DNA of 64,000 nucleotides from JAJZRJ01 sp040757055 (GCA_040757055.1 JBFLXY010000001.1:473874-537873), one strand, 5' to 3'. Shown: positions 8,406 to 17,549, counted from the stretch's first letter. Numbers and translations: made by a program. Notes: generated from the letters alone by a model not told the origin.

Positions 8406-9805
8406 TCGAGACTCTTCTCCTCCTCGGCTTCCTGCTCTGGGTCAACCTGCTGCCGCCCCTGGCCAGCCTGGCCCTGGGCGACCGCTGGCAGAGGCCGCTT
8501 GATGGCGGCCTGCACCTGCCCGACGGCCAGCGCCTCTTTGGCCCGCACAAAACCATCCGCGGGGTAATCGCCGCGCTCGTTGGCGGCACCCTGGCCTTTC
8601 CGCTCCTCGGCGTATCCTGGCCGGTGGCGGCCGGTGCCAGCCTGCTGGCCATTCTCGGCGATCTCCTTTCGAGCTGCATCAAGCGCCGGCTGCGCCAGCC
8701 AAGCGGCACCGCCCTGATCGGCCTCGACCAGGGTTTCGAGGCGCTGCTGCCCGCCCTCTACCTCGGCAGCCATCTCGGCCTGCCCCTCTGGCTGCGGCTC
8801 ATCATCGGCCTCACCTTCATCCCGCTGGCCCACGCCGGGGCGCTGTTCTGGAAAGAACTGCTTTTCCGGCCGGCCATGCACGACTACCCGCGCCTCATCC
8901 GCTCCACCGTGCGCCTGCGCGAATGGCGGGCCTGCCACCAGCCCCTGGCCCGCTGGCACACCTGGTGCAATCTCTCGACCCTGCTCTACAACGAGGTCTT
9001 CCTCACCTTCTTCTTCAAGGCCATCGGCCGCTACGACGAGGGGCTGCGCAAGGCCCGGGAGCTGCGGCGGGAAGAGGTGGAACTGGACTTTGCCGACCTT
9101 CCCCCGAACTTTGACGGCTTCCGCATCCTGCTGCTCACCGATCTCCATCTCGACGGGGTGCACGGCCTCACCGACGCGCTGATCGACCAGGTCAGGGAAC
9201 TTGAGGTGGACCTCTGCCTCTTTGGCGGCGATCTGCGGATGAAGCACTACGGCCCCTTCGCCCCGTCGCTGCGGCGGCTGAAGCGGCTGCTGCCGCATAT
9301 CCGCAGCCGGTACGGCATGTTCGGGGTGCTCGGCAACCACGACTGCATCGAGATGGTGCCGGATCTGGAGGAGGCCGGCATTCTCATGCTGATCAACGAC
9401 AGCCAGCCGCTGGAAAAGGAGGGGCAGACGCTCTGGCTCATTGGCCTCGACGATCCGCACTATTACCGGACCAACGACGAGGCCGCAGCCTTCCGGGGGG
9501 TGCCGCCAGGAGCCTTCACCATTCTCCTCGCCCACTCGCCCGAGGCATACCGCCAGGCCGCCGCCCATGGCGCCCGCCTCTACCTCTGCGGCCACACCCA
9601 TGCCGGCCAGATCCGCCGCCCTGGGCAGGGTCCGTTCTACACCAACAGCCGCGCCCCCCGCCACACTGCCGAGGGGCTTTGGCACTGGCAGGGGATGACC
9701 GGCTATACCAGCCGCGGGGTGGGTGCCTCCAGCGTGCCGCTGCGTTTCAACTGCCCCGGCGAGGTGACCCTGATCACCCTGCGCGGCCAGCGGGAACCAT
9801 GTTAG
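8402..9805 (+). CDS. fusion: CarS-like CTP transferase + metallophosphoesterase
   Basis: This single frame of 467 residues joins two enzymes. Residues 1 to about 150 are a multi-pass membrane domain with the hallmarks of CDP-archaeol synthase/CdsA relatives: FGPHKTIRG (46-54), GDLLSSCIKRRL (86-97) and GLDQGFEALLP (107-117). Residues 235-460 are a calcineurin-like metallophosphoesterase of the YaeI/LpxG kind, with TDLHLDG (246), GGD (275), GNHD (311), AHSPE and GHTHAG. The linker around 165-230 is charged. Known CarS makes CDP-activated lipid from CTP and phospholipid; YaeI-like enzymes cut pyrophosphate bonds in lipids. A combined role in making or hydrolysing a CDP-lipid at the membrane is inference. 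It is coupled to the upstream radical SAM gene by a 4-bp overlap. Confidence 0.82.
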   Translation: MIETLLLLGFLLWVNLLPPLASLALGDRWQRPLDGGLHLPDGQRLFGPHKTIRGVIAALVGGTLAFPLLGVSWPVAAGASLLAILGDLLSSCIKRRLRQPSGTALIGLDQGFEALLPALYLGSHLGLPLWLRLIIGLTFIPLAHAGALFWKELLFRPAMHDYPRLIRSTVRLREWRACHQPLARWHTWCNLSTLLYNEVFLTFFFKAIGRYDEGLRKARELRREEVELDFADLPPNFDGFRILLLTDLHLDGVHGLTDALIDQVRELEVDLCLFGGDLRMKHYGPFAPSLRRLKRLLPHIRSRYGMFGVLGNHDCIEMVPDLEEAGILMLINDSQPLEKEGQTLWLIGLDDPHYYRTNDEAAAFRGVPPGAFTILLAHSPEAYRQAAAHGARLYLCGHTHAGQIRRPGQGPFYTNSRAPRHTAEGLWHWQGMTGYTSRGVGASSVPLRFNCPGEVTLITLRGQREPC

Positions 9806-10024
9806 CCGGCACCCTTTACGGCACGCCGCCTCGCGGTTTCGACTTTGCCTGCCCTCTCCGCGCCTTTCCCCTCCGGCCACTGCCATCTCCTTGGCCGCTG
9901 CGGTTTCATCGCGGAAGGAATATCCGGACATCAGCGGTGGGCCTGGCTGTTTTTTTTGTTGCGCTTTTTCCCCTGGTCACCGATATTTCCCCCACCGGCA
10001 TCCCCCTGCCGGAAGGGAACAACC

Positions 10025-11911
10025 ATGAGCGCGACCACGGAATCCATGGGTACCAAAAAACTCGCCGGCCTCTCTTTGGCCGCTCTCGGCGTGGTCTTCG
10101 GCGACATCGGCACCAGCCCGCTCTATGCCCTGCGTGAGTGTTTCCACGGCGAATTCGGCATCGAGGTCAGCCAGGCCAACGTGCTCGGAGTCGTCTCCCT
10201 CATCTTCTGGACCCTGCTCCTCGTCGTTACCGTGAAATATCTCGTCTTCATTCTGCGGGCCGACAATGAAGGCGAGGGTGGCGAACTGGCACTGACCGCA
10301 CTTATCAAAACGAAAAACATCAAGCCTCGCACCATTCAGTGGACCATGGTGGGCCTGGGCCTTTTCGGCTCAGCCCTTCTTTACGGTGACGGCATCATCA
10401 CTCCCGCCATCTCCGTGCTGAGCGCCGTGGAGGGAATCAAGATCATCACCCCGGTCTTCGAATCCTCGGTCATCCCCCTGACCATCATCATCCTGGCCGG
10501 CCTCTTTCTCATCCAGCGCCGCGGTACCGCCCGGGTCGGACGTCTCTTCGGGCCCATCATGCTCCTCTGGTTCACGGTGCTCGCCATCCTCGGGATTCTC
10601 CAGATTATCCGCGAGCCCCAGATTCTCGCAGCGCTTGCCCCCTGGCACGGCTTTGCCTTTCTGGTCACCAACAAATTCCACGGCTTCATCGTTCTGGGCG
10701 CCGTCTTTCTTGCCACCACAGGGGCCGAGGCGATCTATGCCGACATGGGCCACTTCGGCCGCAAGCCCATCCGGCTCACCTGGCTCCTGGTGGCCTTCCC
10801 GGCCCTGGTTCTCAATTATTTCGGCCAGGGCGCCCTGCTGCTCGCCCGCCCCGAAGAATCACACCACCCCTTCTACGCCCTGGCACCGGAATGGGCCATG
10901 GTGCCCATGGTGCTGCTGGCCACCATGGCCACCATCATCGCCTCCCAGGCGGTGATCACCGGCTCCTTTTCCCTGACCCGCCAGGCGATCCAGCTCGGCT
11001 ACCTGCCCCGCCTGCGGGTTACCCACACCTCCTCGGCCCACATCGGGCAAATCTACGTGGCACCGGTCAACTGGCTGCTGATGTTCTGTTCCATCGGCCT
11101 GGTGATCGGCTTCCAGTCGTCCAGCAAGCTGGCCGCGGCCTATGGCATCGCGGTATGCACCACCATGCTCATCACCACGCTGCTCTTCTATGCTGTAGCG
11201 CGCAAACGGTGGGGCTGGAGCCGTATTGCCGCAGGCTCGCTCACCTTGCTCTTTCTCGCCGTGGACCTCCCCTTCTTCGGCGCGAACCTGACCAAAATCC
11301 TCCATGGCGGCTGGTTCCCCCTGGCTCTGGGCGGCCTCACCTTCCTGGTCATGGTCACCTGGGAGCAGGGCCGCGAGATCCTCGGCACCCAGATGGCGGC
11401 CATCACCACCCGGCTCGACGACTTCAAGGCCATGCTGGCCCAAAACCCGCCGCAGCGGATCAGCGGCCAGGCCGTCTTCCTGACCAGAAACCACGACACG
11501 GTGCCCGCGGCGCTGATGCACAACCTCAAGCACAACAAGATCCTCCATTCCGACGTGGTCTTCCTCAACATCCGCACCGAGGAGATCCCCCGGGTGCCCA
11601 ACTTCGAGAAGATCGAGGCGGAAAAGCTGGGCAGCGGGCTGTACCGCATCATCGCCCACTACGGCTTCATGGAGGAGCCGCAGATCGGCACCATCTTCGC
11701 CCTGGCCCGCGACAAGGGCGTCGGCCTGGATCTGCAGAACGCCAGCTTCTTCCTTGGCCGCGAGAAGCTTTCCCTCGGCGACCGCCCCCGGATGGGCCGC
11801 TGGCGCTCCAGCCTCTTCCTGTTCATGGCCCGCAACGCCATGGATGCCGCCGCCTTCTTCGACATCCCGCCGGACCAGGTCATCGAGGTGGGGGTTCATC
11901 TCGAACTGTAA
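10025..11911 (+). CDS. kup: Kup-family potassium uptake protein
   Basis: This low-affinity K+/H+ symporter of the inner membrane has 628 residues, against 622 for E. coli Kup. The N-terminal GVVFGDIGTSPLYA in the first helix is diagnostic, followed by LLYGDGIITPAISVLSAVEG and about twelve hydrophobic segments. A cytosolic domain follows (about 455-628) with the usual FLTRNHDTVPAALMHNLKHN motif. I place the start at the ATG at 10025 (GGAAGGGA upstream); an open extension back to 9845 lacks family similarity. The 219-bp upstream gap contains a T-tract after a weak hairpin near 9938-9960, but I found no recognisable c-di-AMP riboswitch. Confidence 0.93.
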   Translation: MSATTESMGTKKLAGLSLAALGVVFGDIGTSPLYALRECFHGEFGIEVSQANVLGVVSLIFWTLLLVVTVKYLVFILRADNEGEGGELALTALIKTKNIKPRTIQWTMVGLGLFGSALLYGDGIITPAISVLSAVEGIKIITPVFESSVIPLTIIILAGLFLIQRRGTARVGRLFGPIMLLWFTVLAILGILQIIREPQILAALAPWHGFAFLVTNKFHGFIVLGAVFLATTGAEAIYADMGHFGRKPIRLTWLLVAFPALVLNYFGQGALLLARPEESHHPFYALAPEWAMVPMVLLATMATIIASQAVITGSFSLTRQAIQLGYLPRLRVTHTSSAHIGQIYVAPVNWLLMFCSIGLVIGFQSSSKLAAAYGIAVCTTMLITTLLFYAVARKRWGWSRIAAGSLTLLFLAVDLPFFGANLTKILHGGWFPLALGGLTFLVMVTWEQGREILGTQMAAITTRLDDFKAMLAQNPPQRISGQAVFLTRNHDTVPAALMHNLKHNKILHSDVVFLNIRTEEIPRVPNFEKIEAEKLGSGLYRIIAHYGFMEEPQIGTIFALARDKGVGLDLQNASFFLGREKLSLGDRPRMGRWRSSLFLFMARNAMDAAAFFDIPPDQVIEVGVHLEL

Positions 11912-12093
11912 TGTTCTCCCCCCAGCCCAAAGGCACGCGGCGTGACAGACGCCACCGCCCTCCGGAGGCTCCCCCTTGCGCGCCGGGCCGAATGGCTCTA
12001 TCTTGAACAGAACGAAACCATCGCTTCGCGAAACCATGGACTCTGCAAGGCCCTCAAGGCCATCGTCGTCATCACTCACCCGGAGGCCCGACA

Positions 12094-13572
12094 ATGCCCA
12101 GCATCTCCGAACCCAAGATCCCCCGCGTCATGTCCACCCAGCACCCGGACAACGTACAGCTCCCCTTTTTCGCCGAAAACCCCGACATGTCCGGCGAGGA
12201 CGAAATCCAGGAGGCATACTACGCCTTCTCCCACCTTGGCTGCGACGAACAGATGTGGGACTGCGAAGGCAAGGAGGTGGACGACTTCGTGGTGCGGAAA
12301 CTCCTCACCAAGTACGATCACTTCTTCAAGAAAACCCACCTGGGCTCCGATGTGCGCCTCACCCTGCGGCTGCCCAATCCGGACGTGGAAAAAAACGAGG
12401 CCAAGGTCTTTCTCGAAACCCTGGAGAGCATCCCGCGCTCCTGCGACGCGGCCGGCGTCTTCTATGGCGATGACCGGCCGCCCATCCACGAGGTGATCCT
12501 GCCCATGACCATGTCGGCGGAGAGCCTGAACCGGGTCTACTACTATTACAAGGACTTCGTGGTCGGCAAGCAGCACAGCCCCTTCTACCCCGGCGACATC
12601 ACCATCTCGGAGTGGATCGGCGACTTCAAGCCGAAACGGATCAGTGTCATCCCGCTCTTTGAGGACAAGGAGCACATGCTGGAGGCGCACAACATCATGC
12701 GGGCGTATCTGGCCAACAAGGAGATCACCGACCAGCGGGTCTTCATCGCCCGCTCCGATCCGGCCATGAACTACGGCATGGTGAGCGCCATCCTCTGCAA
12801 CAAGATCGCCCTCCAGCGCCTCAAGGCGGTGGGCGACGAGACAGGGGTGAACATACATCCCATCCTCGGCGCCGGCTGTACTCCCTTCCGCGGCCATCTC
12901 TCGCCGGAAACCGTGGGCTGGGTCCTCAAGGAGTATTGCGACGTGCAGACCTTCACCGTCCAGTCCGCCTTCAAGTACGACCACCCGGTGGCCACGGTGG
13001 TGGAGGCGATCAACACCTTGAAGGCCTCACCCGTAAAGCGGCGTGCCCCCATCGACGAGGGCAAGTGCCTGGAGATCGTGGACAGGGTCTCCACCGAATA
13101 CCGCCGCACCATCGAGCTGCTGGCGCCGCTCATCAACCATGTGGCCGCCTTTGTGCCCAGGCGCCGGATGCGCAAACTCCACGTCGGCCTTTTCGGATAT
13201 GCCCGCAACATCGGCAAAACCACGTTGCCGCGGGTCATCAGCTTCTGCGCCGCCTGCTATTCCATCGGCCTGCCACCGGAAATCCTCGGCCTGAGTGTGC
13301 TCTCCTCCGACGACCTGCGCTGCATGGAAGACATGCACGTCAACTTCATTTTCGACATGCAGACCGCCATGAGCCATTTCAACGAAGAGGTGCTCACCAT
13401 CCTGCCGGACGAGGTGAAAAACTCACTGCGCCTCGACTGGGGAAGTTTCGAGACCAACCAGGAGCACAAGAAGATCACCTCACGGATCATCAACGCCATC
13501 CGCTACCAGGACAACAGCGGCCTGCAGCGCGACCTTGTCGAGGCAGCCCATATCCGAAAATTTCTCGGCTGA
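12094..13572 (+). CDS. ppcA: archaeal-type phosphoenolpyruvate carboxylase
   Basis: It carboxylates PEP with bicarbonate to give oxaloacetate. The protein of 492 residues belongs to the short archaeal-type family (PpcA), not the roughly 900-residue bacterial Ppc. The start PRVMSTQHPDNV is its signature, followed by a GAGCTPFRGHL active-site region near 265 and the C-terminal LGLSVLSSDDLRCMEDMHVNF stretch. The short form is common in archaea and scattered in clostridia and Desulfobacterota. Together with pycA/pycB and pyk elsewhere in the window it completes the PEP-pyruvate-oxaloacetate node. It has its own transcription context, with no close neighbour on the same strand except kup 182 bp upstream. 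Confidence 0.93.
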   Translation: MPSISEPKIPRVMSTQHPDNVQLPFFAENPDMSGEDEIQEAYYAFSHLGCDEQMWDCEGKEVDDFVVRKLLTKYDHFFKKTHLGSDVRLTLRLPNPDVEKNEAKVFLETLESIPRSCDAAGVFYGDDRPPIHEVILPMTMSAESLNRVYYYYKDFVVGKQHSPFYPGDITISEWIGDFKPKRISVIPLFEDKEHMLEAHNIMRAYLANKEITDQRVFIARSDPAMNYGMVSAILCNKIALQRLKAVGDETGVNIHPILGAGCTPFRGHLSPETVGWVLKEYCDVQTFTVQSAFKYDHPVATVVEAINTLKASPVKRRAPIDEGKCLEIVDRVSTEYRRTIELLAPLINHVAAFVPRRRMRKLHVGLFGYARNIGKTTLPRVISFCAACYSIGLPPEILGLSVLSSDDLRCMEDMHVNFIFDMQTAMSHFNEEVLTILPDEVKNSLRLDWGSFETNQEHKKITSRIINAIRYQDNSGLQRDLVEAAHIRKFLG

Positions 13573-13789
13573 ACCCCCATCCGCGGCCGCCCCGCAGAAA
13601 GCCCTCGTGCCCGGTGCCGTCCGGAAAGTGCGCGAAAAATTCCCTTTTGTTCTGGAAAACGGTATGGTAATAACGCCTTAGGCAACCATGAAAACCGTGC
13701 TAAGTGGCCTTCTTGTACCTGTCGTACCGCTCAACGCAACCGGCTGGACATGACAAAGAACCTTGGCACCCAAAGGAGGACCCTGTGCC

Positions 13790-14071
13790 ATGAATCTCTA
13801 TGTCGGAAATCTGCCCTACAAGCTCAGCGAATCGCAGCTCACGGACCTTTTCAGCCAGTTCGGCGAGGTGAAGAGCGCCAAGATCATCAAAGACCAGGCC
13901 ACCGGCCAGTCCAAGGGCTTCGGTTTCGTGGAGATGTCCAGCGGAGATGGCGGCCAGCAGGCCATGCAGGCCCTGAACGGCAAGGAAGTTGAAGGCCGCA
14001 AGATCATCGTCAACGAGGCCCGTCCGCCGCAGAAGAAGGCAGGCCACGGCGGCGGTCCGCGCCGCTACTAA
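13790..14071 (+). CDS. RRM-domain RNA-binding protein
   Basis: The protein of 93 residues is essentially one RNA recognition motif: RNP2 is LYVGNLPY at the N terminus, RNP1 is SKGFGFVEM near residue 44, and a glycine/lysine-rich tail (KKAGHGGGPRRY) follows. Bacterial single-RRM proteins of this kind, like the cyanobacterial Rbp proteins, bind single-stranded RNA and are often cold- or stress-induced. The start is the ATG at 13790, eight bases after AAAGGAGGA. The 217-bp upstream gap leaves room for a long leader. Confidence 0.93.
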   Translation: MNLYVGNLPYKLSESQLTDLFSQFGEVKSAKIIKDQATGQSKGFGFVEMSSGDGGQQAMQALNGKEVEGRKIIVNEARPPQKKAGHGGGPRRY

Positions 14072-14204
14072 AACGGCGCCGGCGCGCGGCTTACGGAAAC
14101 CAGCGGCGGATCCGCAGGGCGGACCTGCCGCTTTACTTTATTGGCGGTGCCCTCGGAACTCTTCCGGCGGGCATCTCTTTTTGCTCAAGCCACAGGGAAT
14201 CCGT

Positions 14205-14714
14205 ATGCCCAGACCTCTGCCCCGCCAAACCCTCCTGCTGTTCTGCGCTCTCCTCCTCCTTGCCCCGCCGCTGCTTCCGGCGGCCCCCATCCCCACCGTG
14301 GCCACGGGCAAGAAAATCTCCCTGGAATATTCGCTCCTGCTCGAAGGCGAGGAGACCATCGACTCCAATGCCGGCCATGAACCGCTGGTCTACGAACACG
14401 GCAGCCAGGAACTCATCCCCGGCCTGGAACGGGCCCTCGAAGGAATGAGGATCGGCGAGCGCAAGCAGGTCACCCTCACGCCGGATGAAGCCTATGGGCC
14501 GGTGGTGGGTGAAGCGATCATCGAGGTGGACGCCGACAAGCTTCCCCAGGAATCGCGGATGGCCGGCGCCCTGGTCCGGCTCGACATGCCGGACGGCCAG
14601 GCGCTGGAAGGCCAGGTCACCCGGATCAACCACGCCAGGGCCACGGTGGACTTCAACCACCCCCTGGCCGGCAAGACCCTCCACTTCGACATCAAGATCC
14701 TGGACATTCGGTAA
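14205..14714 (+). CDS. periplasmic SlyD-like FKBP peptidyl-prolyl isomerase
   Basis: The protein of 169 residues has a signal peptide (hydrophobic LLLFCALLLLAPPLLP, cleavage after PAA) followed by an FKBP fold. YSLLLEGEETIDSN starts the domain, and LIPGLERALEGMRIGERKQV is the conserved core. An insert-in-flap segment sits between DEAYGPV and FNHPLAGKTLHFDI, as in SlyD. SlyD itself is cytoplasmic and has a His-rich tail; this one lacks that tail and is predicted exported, so it probably assists folding of envelope proteins. It lies 133 bp after the RRM gene and 29 bp before a methyltransferase gene. Confidence 0.87.
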   Translation: MPRPLPRQTLLLFCALLLLAPPLLPAAPIPTVATGKKISLEYSLLLEGEETIDSNAGHEPLVYEHGSQELIPGLERALEGMRIGERKQVTLTPDEAYGPVVGEAIIEVDADKLPQESRMAGALVRLDMPDGQALEGQVTRINHARATVDFNHPLAGKTLHFDIKILDIR

Positions 14715-14743
14715 ACACCCTGCCTTTCCCCGGGAAAAACCCC

Positions 14744-15313
14744 ATGGCACACCATCCCATCGCCGCCGGCAAGAGCAGCTTCGACCTCGTTGATGTCCCT
14801 CTTGTCTTCCGCGAAATCGGCCTGGCCATGGCCGACTCCTTCTTCGATGTGGCCTGCGGCGTTGGCCGCTACACCCTCGCCGCCGCCAGGGCCATCAAAC
14901 CGGGCGGCATCGTCTATGCCGCCGACCTCTGGGCCGATGGCATCGCAAGCCTGCGCCAGAGCATGGAGGAACAGGGGATTGCCAACATCGAGCCGATCCA
15001 CGCCGACGTGAGTCAAAGGCTGCCGCTCAATGACCACTCCATGGACATCTGCTTCATGGCCACCGTGCTGCACGACCTGGTGCACGACCGTACCGATCAG
15101 GGCACCCTGGCCGAAATCCGCCGGGTGACCCGGCCGCAGGGAACCCTGGCGGTGGTGGAATTCAGGAAGACCGCAGACGGCCCCGGACCACCGCTTTCCC
15201 TCCGCATGGCGCCAGAAGAGGTGGCCGCGCTGGCGGCGCCCTTCGGCTTCAGCCGCGGCAAGCTCTTCGACACCGGCCCCTCCACCTACTGCCTCACTCT
15301 CACGGCGCGATAA
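14744..15313 (+). CDS. class I SAM-dependent methyltransferase
   Basis: The 189-residue protein is a small Rossmann methyltransferase of the Methyltransf_11/UbiE type. Motif I is DVACGVGRYTL near residues 34-44, an acidic residue ends strand 2 (AADLWADG), and VVEF occurs after strand 5. Substrate unknown. The protein is short for UbiE and lacks the quinone-specific signature, so I would not assign menaquinone biosynthesis. It sits in tight series with the FKBP gene upstream and dgkA four bases downstream, suggesting one transcript. Confidence 0.75.
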   Translation: MAHHPIAAGKSSFDLVDVPLVFREIGLAMADSFFDVACGVGRYTLAAARAIKPGGIVYAADLWADGIASLRQSMEEQGIANIEPIHADVSQRLPLNDHSMDICFMATVLHDLVHDRTDQGTLAEIRRVTRPQGTLAVVEFRKTADGPGPPLSLRMAPEEVAALAAPFGFSRGKLFDTGPSTYCLTLTAR

Positions 15314-15317
15314 GAGC

Positions 15318-15680
15318 ATGTCCAAACCCAACGGCAGCGGGCTGCACCGCCTCCGGAACGCCTCCCTCTGCTCGTTCATGGGGCTCCGGGCGGCACTGCG
15401 CCACGAATCGGCCTTCCGCCAGGAGACGGCCCTGCTGCTCATCCTGGTACCTCTCGGCTTCTGGCTCGGCGAAGGCGGAGTCCGAAAGGCCCTCCTGGTC
15501 GGCAGCCTGCTGCTGGTGCTCATCGTCGAGCTGCTCAACAGCGCCATCGAGGCGGTGGTGGACCGCATCGGGCCGGAACACCACGAACTGGCCGGCCGCG
15601 CCAAAGACCTTGGCTCCGCCGCCGTGCTGCTCGCCATCGTCGCCGTGCTGCTGACCTGGTTCCTGGTGCTGGCCGGCTGA
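15318..15680 (+). CDS. dgkA: diacylglycerol kinase DgkA
   Basis: This 120-residue integral membrane kinase has three predicted helices and phosphorylates diacylglycerol, recycling lipid produced by membrane-derived oligosaccharide or LPS modification. The active-site block ELLNSAIEAVVDRIG is present, followed by AGRAKDLGSAAVL. Size and motif order match E. coli DgkA (122 residues). It starts four bases after the methyltransferase stop. Confidence 0.92.
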   Translation: MSKPNGSGLHRLRNASLCSFMGLRAALRHESAFRQETALLLILVPLGFWLGEGGVRKALLVGSLLLVLIVELLNSAIEAVVDRIGPEHHELAGRAKDLGSAAVLLAIVAVLLTWFLVLAG

Positions 15681-15706
15681 GTCACTGCCACATTGTGGCA
15701 TATCCC

Positions 15707-15735
15707 TTGACAAGGGAATCCCCATCGGGCATAAT
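15707..15735 (+). promoter_or_regulatory. sigma70 promoter of the YcaO gene
   Basis: A perfect TTGACA at 15707-15712 and CATAAT at 15730-15735 are spaced by exactly 17 bases. A small perfect palindrome, TGCCACATTGTGGCA at 15686-15700, precedes the -35 and could be an operator. Confidence 0.75.
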
Positions 15736-15794
15736 CGGGCCTTCGTGCGGAGCGGCCATCCCGGCCGCATCCCGAACCACCCCACCGTGCCGCC

Positions 15795-17549
15795 ATGAGA
15801 CCAGAGCCCATCCGTCCGCAGGATTGCTTCAAATCGTACACCTTCGACCAGGACAAGGCGTGCAGCCCCATGGACACGGTCAACCGCTTCAAGGCACGCC
15901 TTGCCGAGGTCGATCTCGACATCCTCAAGGAGGTGCGGCGCATCGACACCGGCCGCCTCGACATCCCGGTCTATTTCAGCGTCTGCGGCAAGGATGCCCA
16001 TGCCGCCATCGGCAACAAGAAGCAGATGGGCAAGGGCAGCACGCCGGAGCAGTCCCAGGCCAGCGCCTGCATGGAACTGGCCGAACGGTTCAGCTTCTTC
16101 AGCTTCAAGCAGAACCCGGCCAACTTCATCCGCGACACCCATGCCCGGCTTGCGGCCAAGGGCGAGCCGGTGCTCGGCCTACAGTACCTGCTCCGGTCGG
16201 TCCACGACGAGACCACCGACCCCGCGACCCTGGAGCATCTCATCGCCGACCTGCCCATGCAGTGGGTCTGGGCCACCAACCTCACCCGGGGCGAGGAGGT
16301 GCTGGTGCCCTTCAGCTGGTTCTACGCCATCAACGAGTTCAACGGACCTTCGGCAGGCAACACCTATGAGGAGGCGATCCTGCAGGGAATAAGCGAGATC
16401 GTCGAACGCCACGTCTGCGCGGTGGTGACCCGGGAACGCCGACCGACGCCGCGGATCGACCCCGCCTCATTGCAGGACCAAGTGGCCCGCGAACTGGTGG
16501 AAAAATTCCAGCGCCACGGGATCGACCTCTATCTCAACGACTTCACCCTCGACACCGGCATCCCCACCGTGGCGGCCCTGGCCATCGACCGCTTCACCTT
16601 CCCGGCCACCAGCGAGATCGTCTACACCGCCGGCACCACGCCGGACCCGGAAAAGGCCCTCATTCGCGCCATCACCGAGGTGGCGCAGCTGGCCGGCGAC
16701 TTCGAGAGCAAGTCGAACTACGTGGCCAGCGGCCTGCCCAAGCCGCTGACCCTGGAGGAGATGGACTATCTCACCGATCCCGGCCGCACCGTGGCCATCA
16801 GCGAGCTGCCGAATCTCAGCGACAACAACATGCGGGTGGAGATCGAGCGCTGTCTCGCCGCGCTCAAGCGGCTGGGCATGGAGGTGCTGGTGGTCGATAC
16901 CATGCACCCGGCGCTTCAGGTGCCGGCCATCTACACCATCGTGCCGGGCGCCCACTTCCGCGAGCGGTCCATGGTGCAGAACGTCGGCCTCTTTGTCGCC
17001 AAGCTGGTGCACGAGCAGATCGACGATCTGGTGGAGCAGAGCCGCCAGTTCATCCGCCTGCGCGAATTCCTGCCCGATGCCTACTATCTCGAATTTTATC
17101 TCGGCAAGAACCTCATGGCCGCAGGCCAGTACGACCAGGCGCTCAAGCACTTCGAACTGGCGCTCTCGTTCAACCCGGAGGCCGAGGACCTGCCCTACCT
17201 CTATTCCTTCATGGGGGACTGCCTCAAGGAGATGGGCAGCTACGAAAAGGCCCTGGCCGCCCTCTACCTGGGGCTGGGCCACGACGAAGAGCGGCCCGAC
17301 CTCCACAACCTGCTGGGCTTCTGCCACTTCAAGCTGGGCGACCACGCCGCGGCGGTGGGCCACTTTGCCCGGGCAGTGGAACTGAACCCGGCCTCGGCCA
17401 TCGATTATGCCAACCTCGGGGTCAACCTGCGCAAGCTCGAACGCTTCGACGAGGCCGTGGCCCATCTTGCCATCGCCGTGGAACTCGACCCCTCCCTCGA
17501 CTTCGCCCGCGCCCACCTCGATGAACTGACCGGCCGCGCCGGCGCGTGA
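15795..17549 (+). CDS. YcaO-domain protein with C-terminal TPR repeats
   Basis: YcaO domains use ATP to activate amide backbones, for azoline formation, thioamidation or, in E. coli YcaO, support of RimO methylthiolation of ribosomal protein S12. This 584-residue protein has the catalytic glutamate/arginine blocks SQASACMELAERFSFF (about 76) and YEEAILQGISEIVERH (about 193). After residue 420 come tetratricopeptide repeats (AAGQYDQALKHFELALSFNP, then AVGHFARAVELNP and AVAHLAIAVELDP). Length and architecture are close to E. coli YcaO (586 residues), but the tail here is a clear TPR array. No TfuA, leader peptide or RiPP transporter is nearby, so a housekeeping protein-modification role is likelier than natural-product synthesis. 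It has its own strong promoter. Confidence 0.88.
   Translation: MRPEPIRPQDCFKSYTFDQDKACSPMDTVNRFKARLAEVDLDILKEVRRIDTGRLDIPVYFSVCGKDAHAAIGNKKQMGKGSTPEQSQASACMELAERFSFFSFKQNPANFIRDTHARLAAKGEPVLGLQYLLRSVHDETTDPATLEHLIADLPMQWVWATNLTRGEEVLVPFSWFYAINEFNGPSAGNTYEEAILQGISEIVERHVCAVVTRERRPTPRIDPASLQDQVARELVEKFQRHGIDLYLNDFTLDTGIPTVAALAIDRFTFPATSEIVYTAGTTPDPEKALIRAITEVAQLAGDFESKSNYVASGLPKPLTLEEMDYLTDPGRTVAISELPNLSDNNMRVEIERCLAALKRLGMEVLVVDTMHPALQVPAIYTIVPGAHFRERSMVQNVGLFVAKLVHEQIDDLVEQSRQFIRLREFLPDAYYLEFYLGKNLMAAGQYDQALKHFELALSFNPEAEDLPYLYSFMGDCLKEMGSYEKALAALYLGLGHDEERPDLHNLLGFCHFKLGDHAAAVGHFARAVELNPASAIDYANLGVNLRKLERFDEAVAHLAIAVELDPSLDFARAHLDELTGRAGA

Noticed and set aside
9806..10024. c-di-AMP (ydaO) riboswitch before kup
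   Set aside because: I could not find the conserved aptamer blocks; only a weak hairpin followed by a T-run is seen, which could be the terminator of the fusion gene.
11942..12093. Small gene upstream of PEP carboxylase
   Set aside because: The open frame runs into ppcA in another frame without a Shine-Dalgarno or similarity.
14744..15313. Menaquinone methyltransferase UbiE/MenG
   Set aside because: Too short, and without the quinone-specific signature; left as an unassigned methyltransferase.
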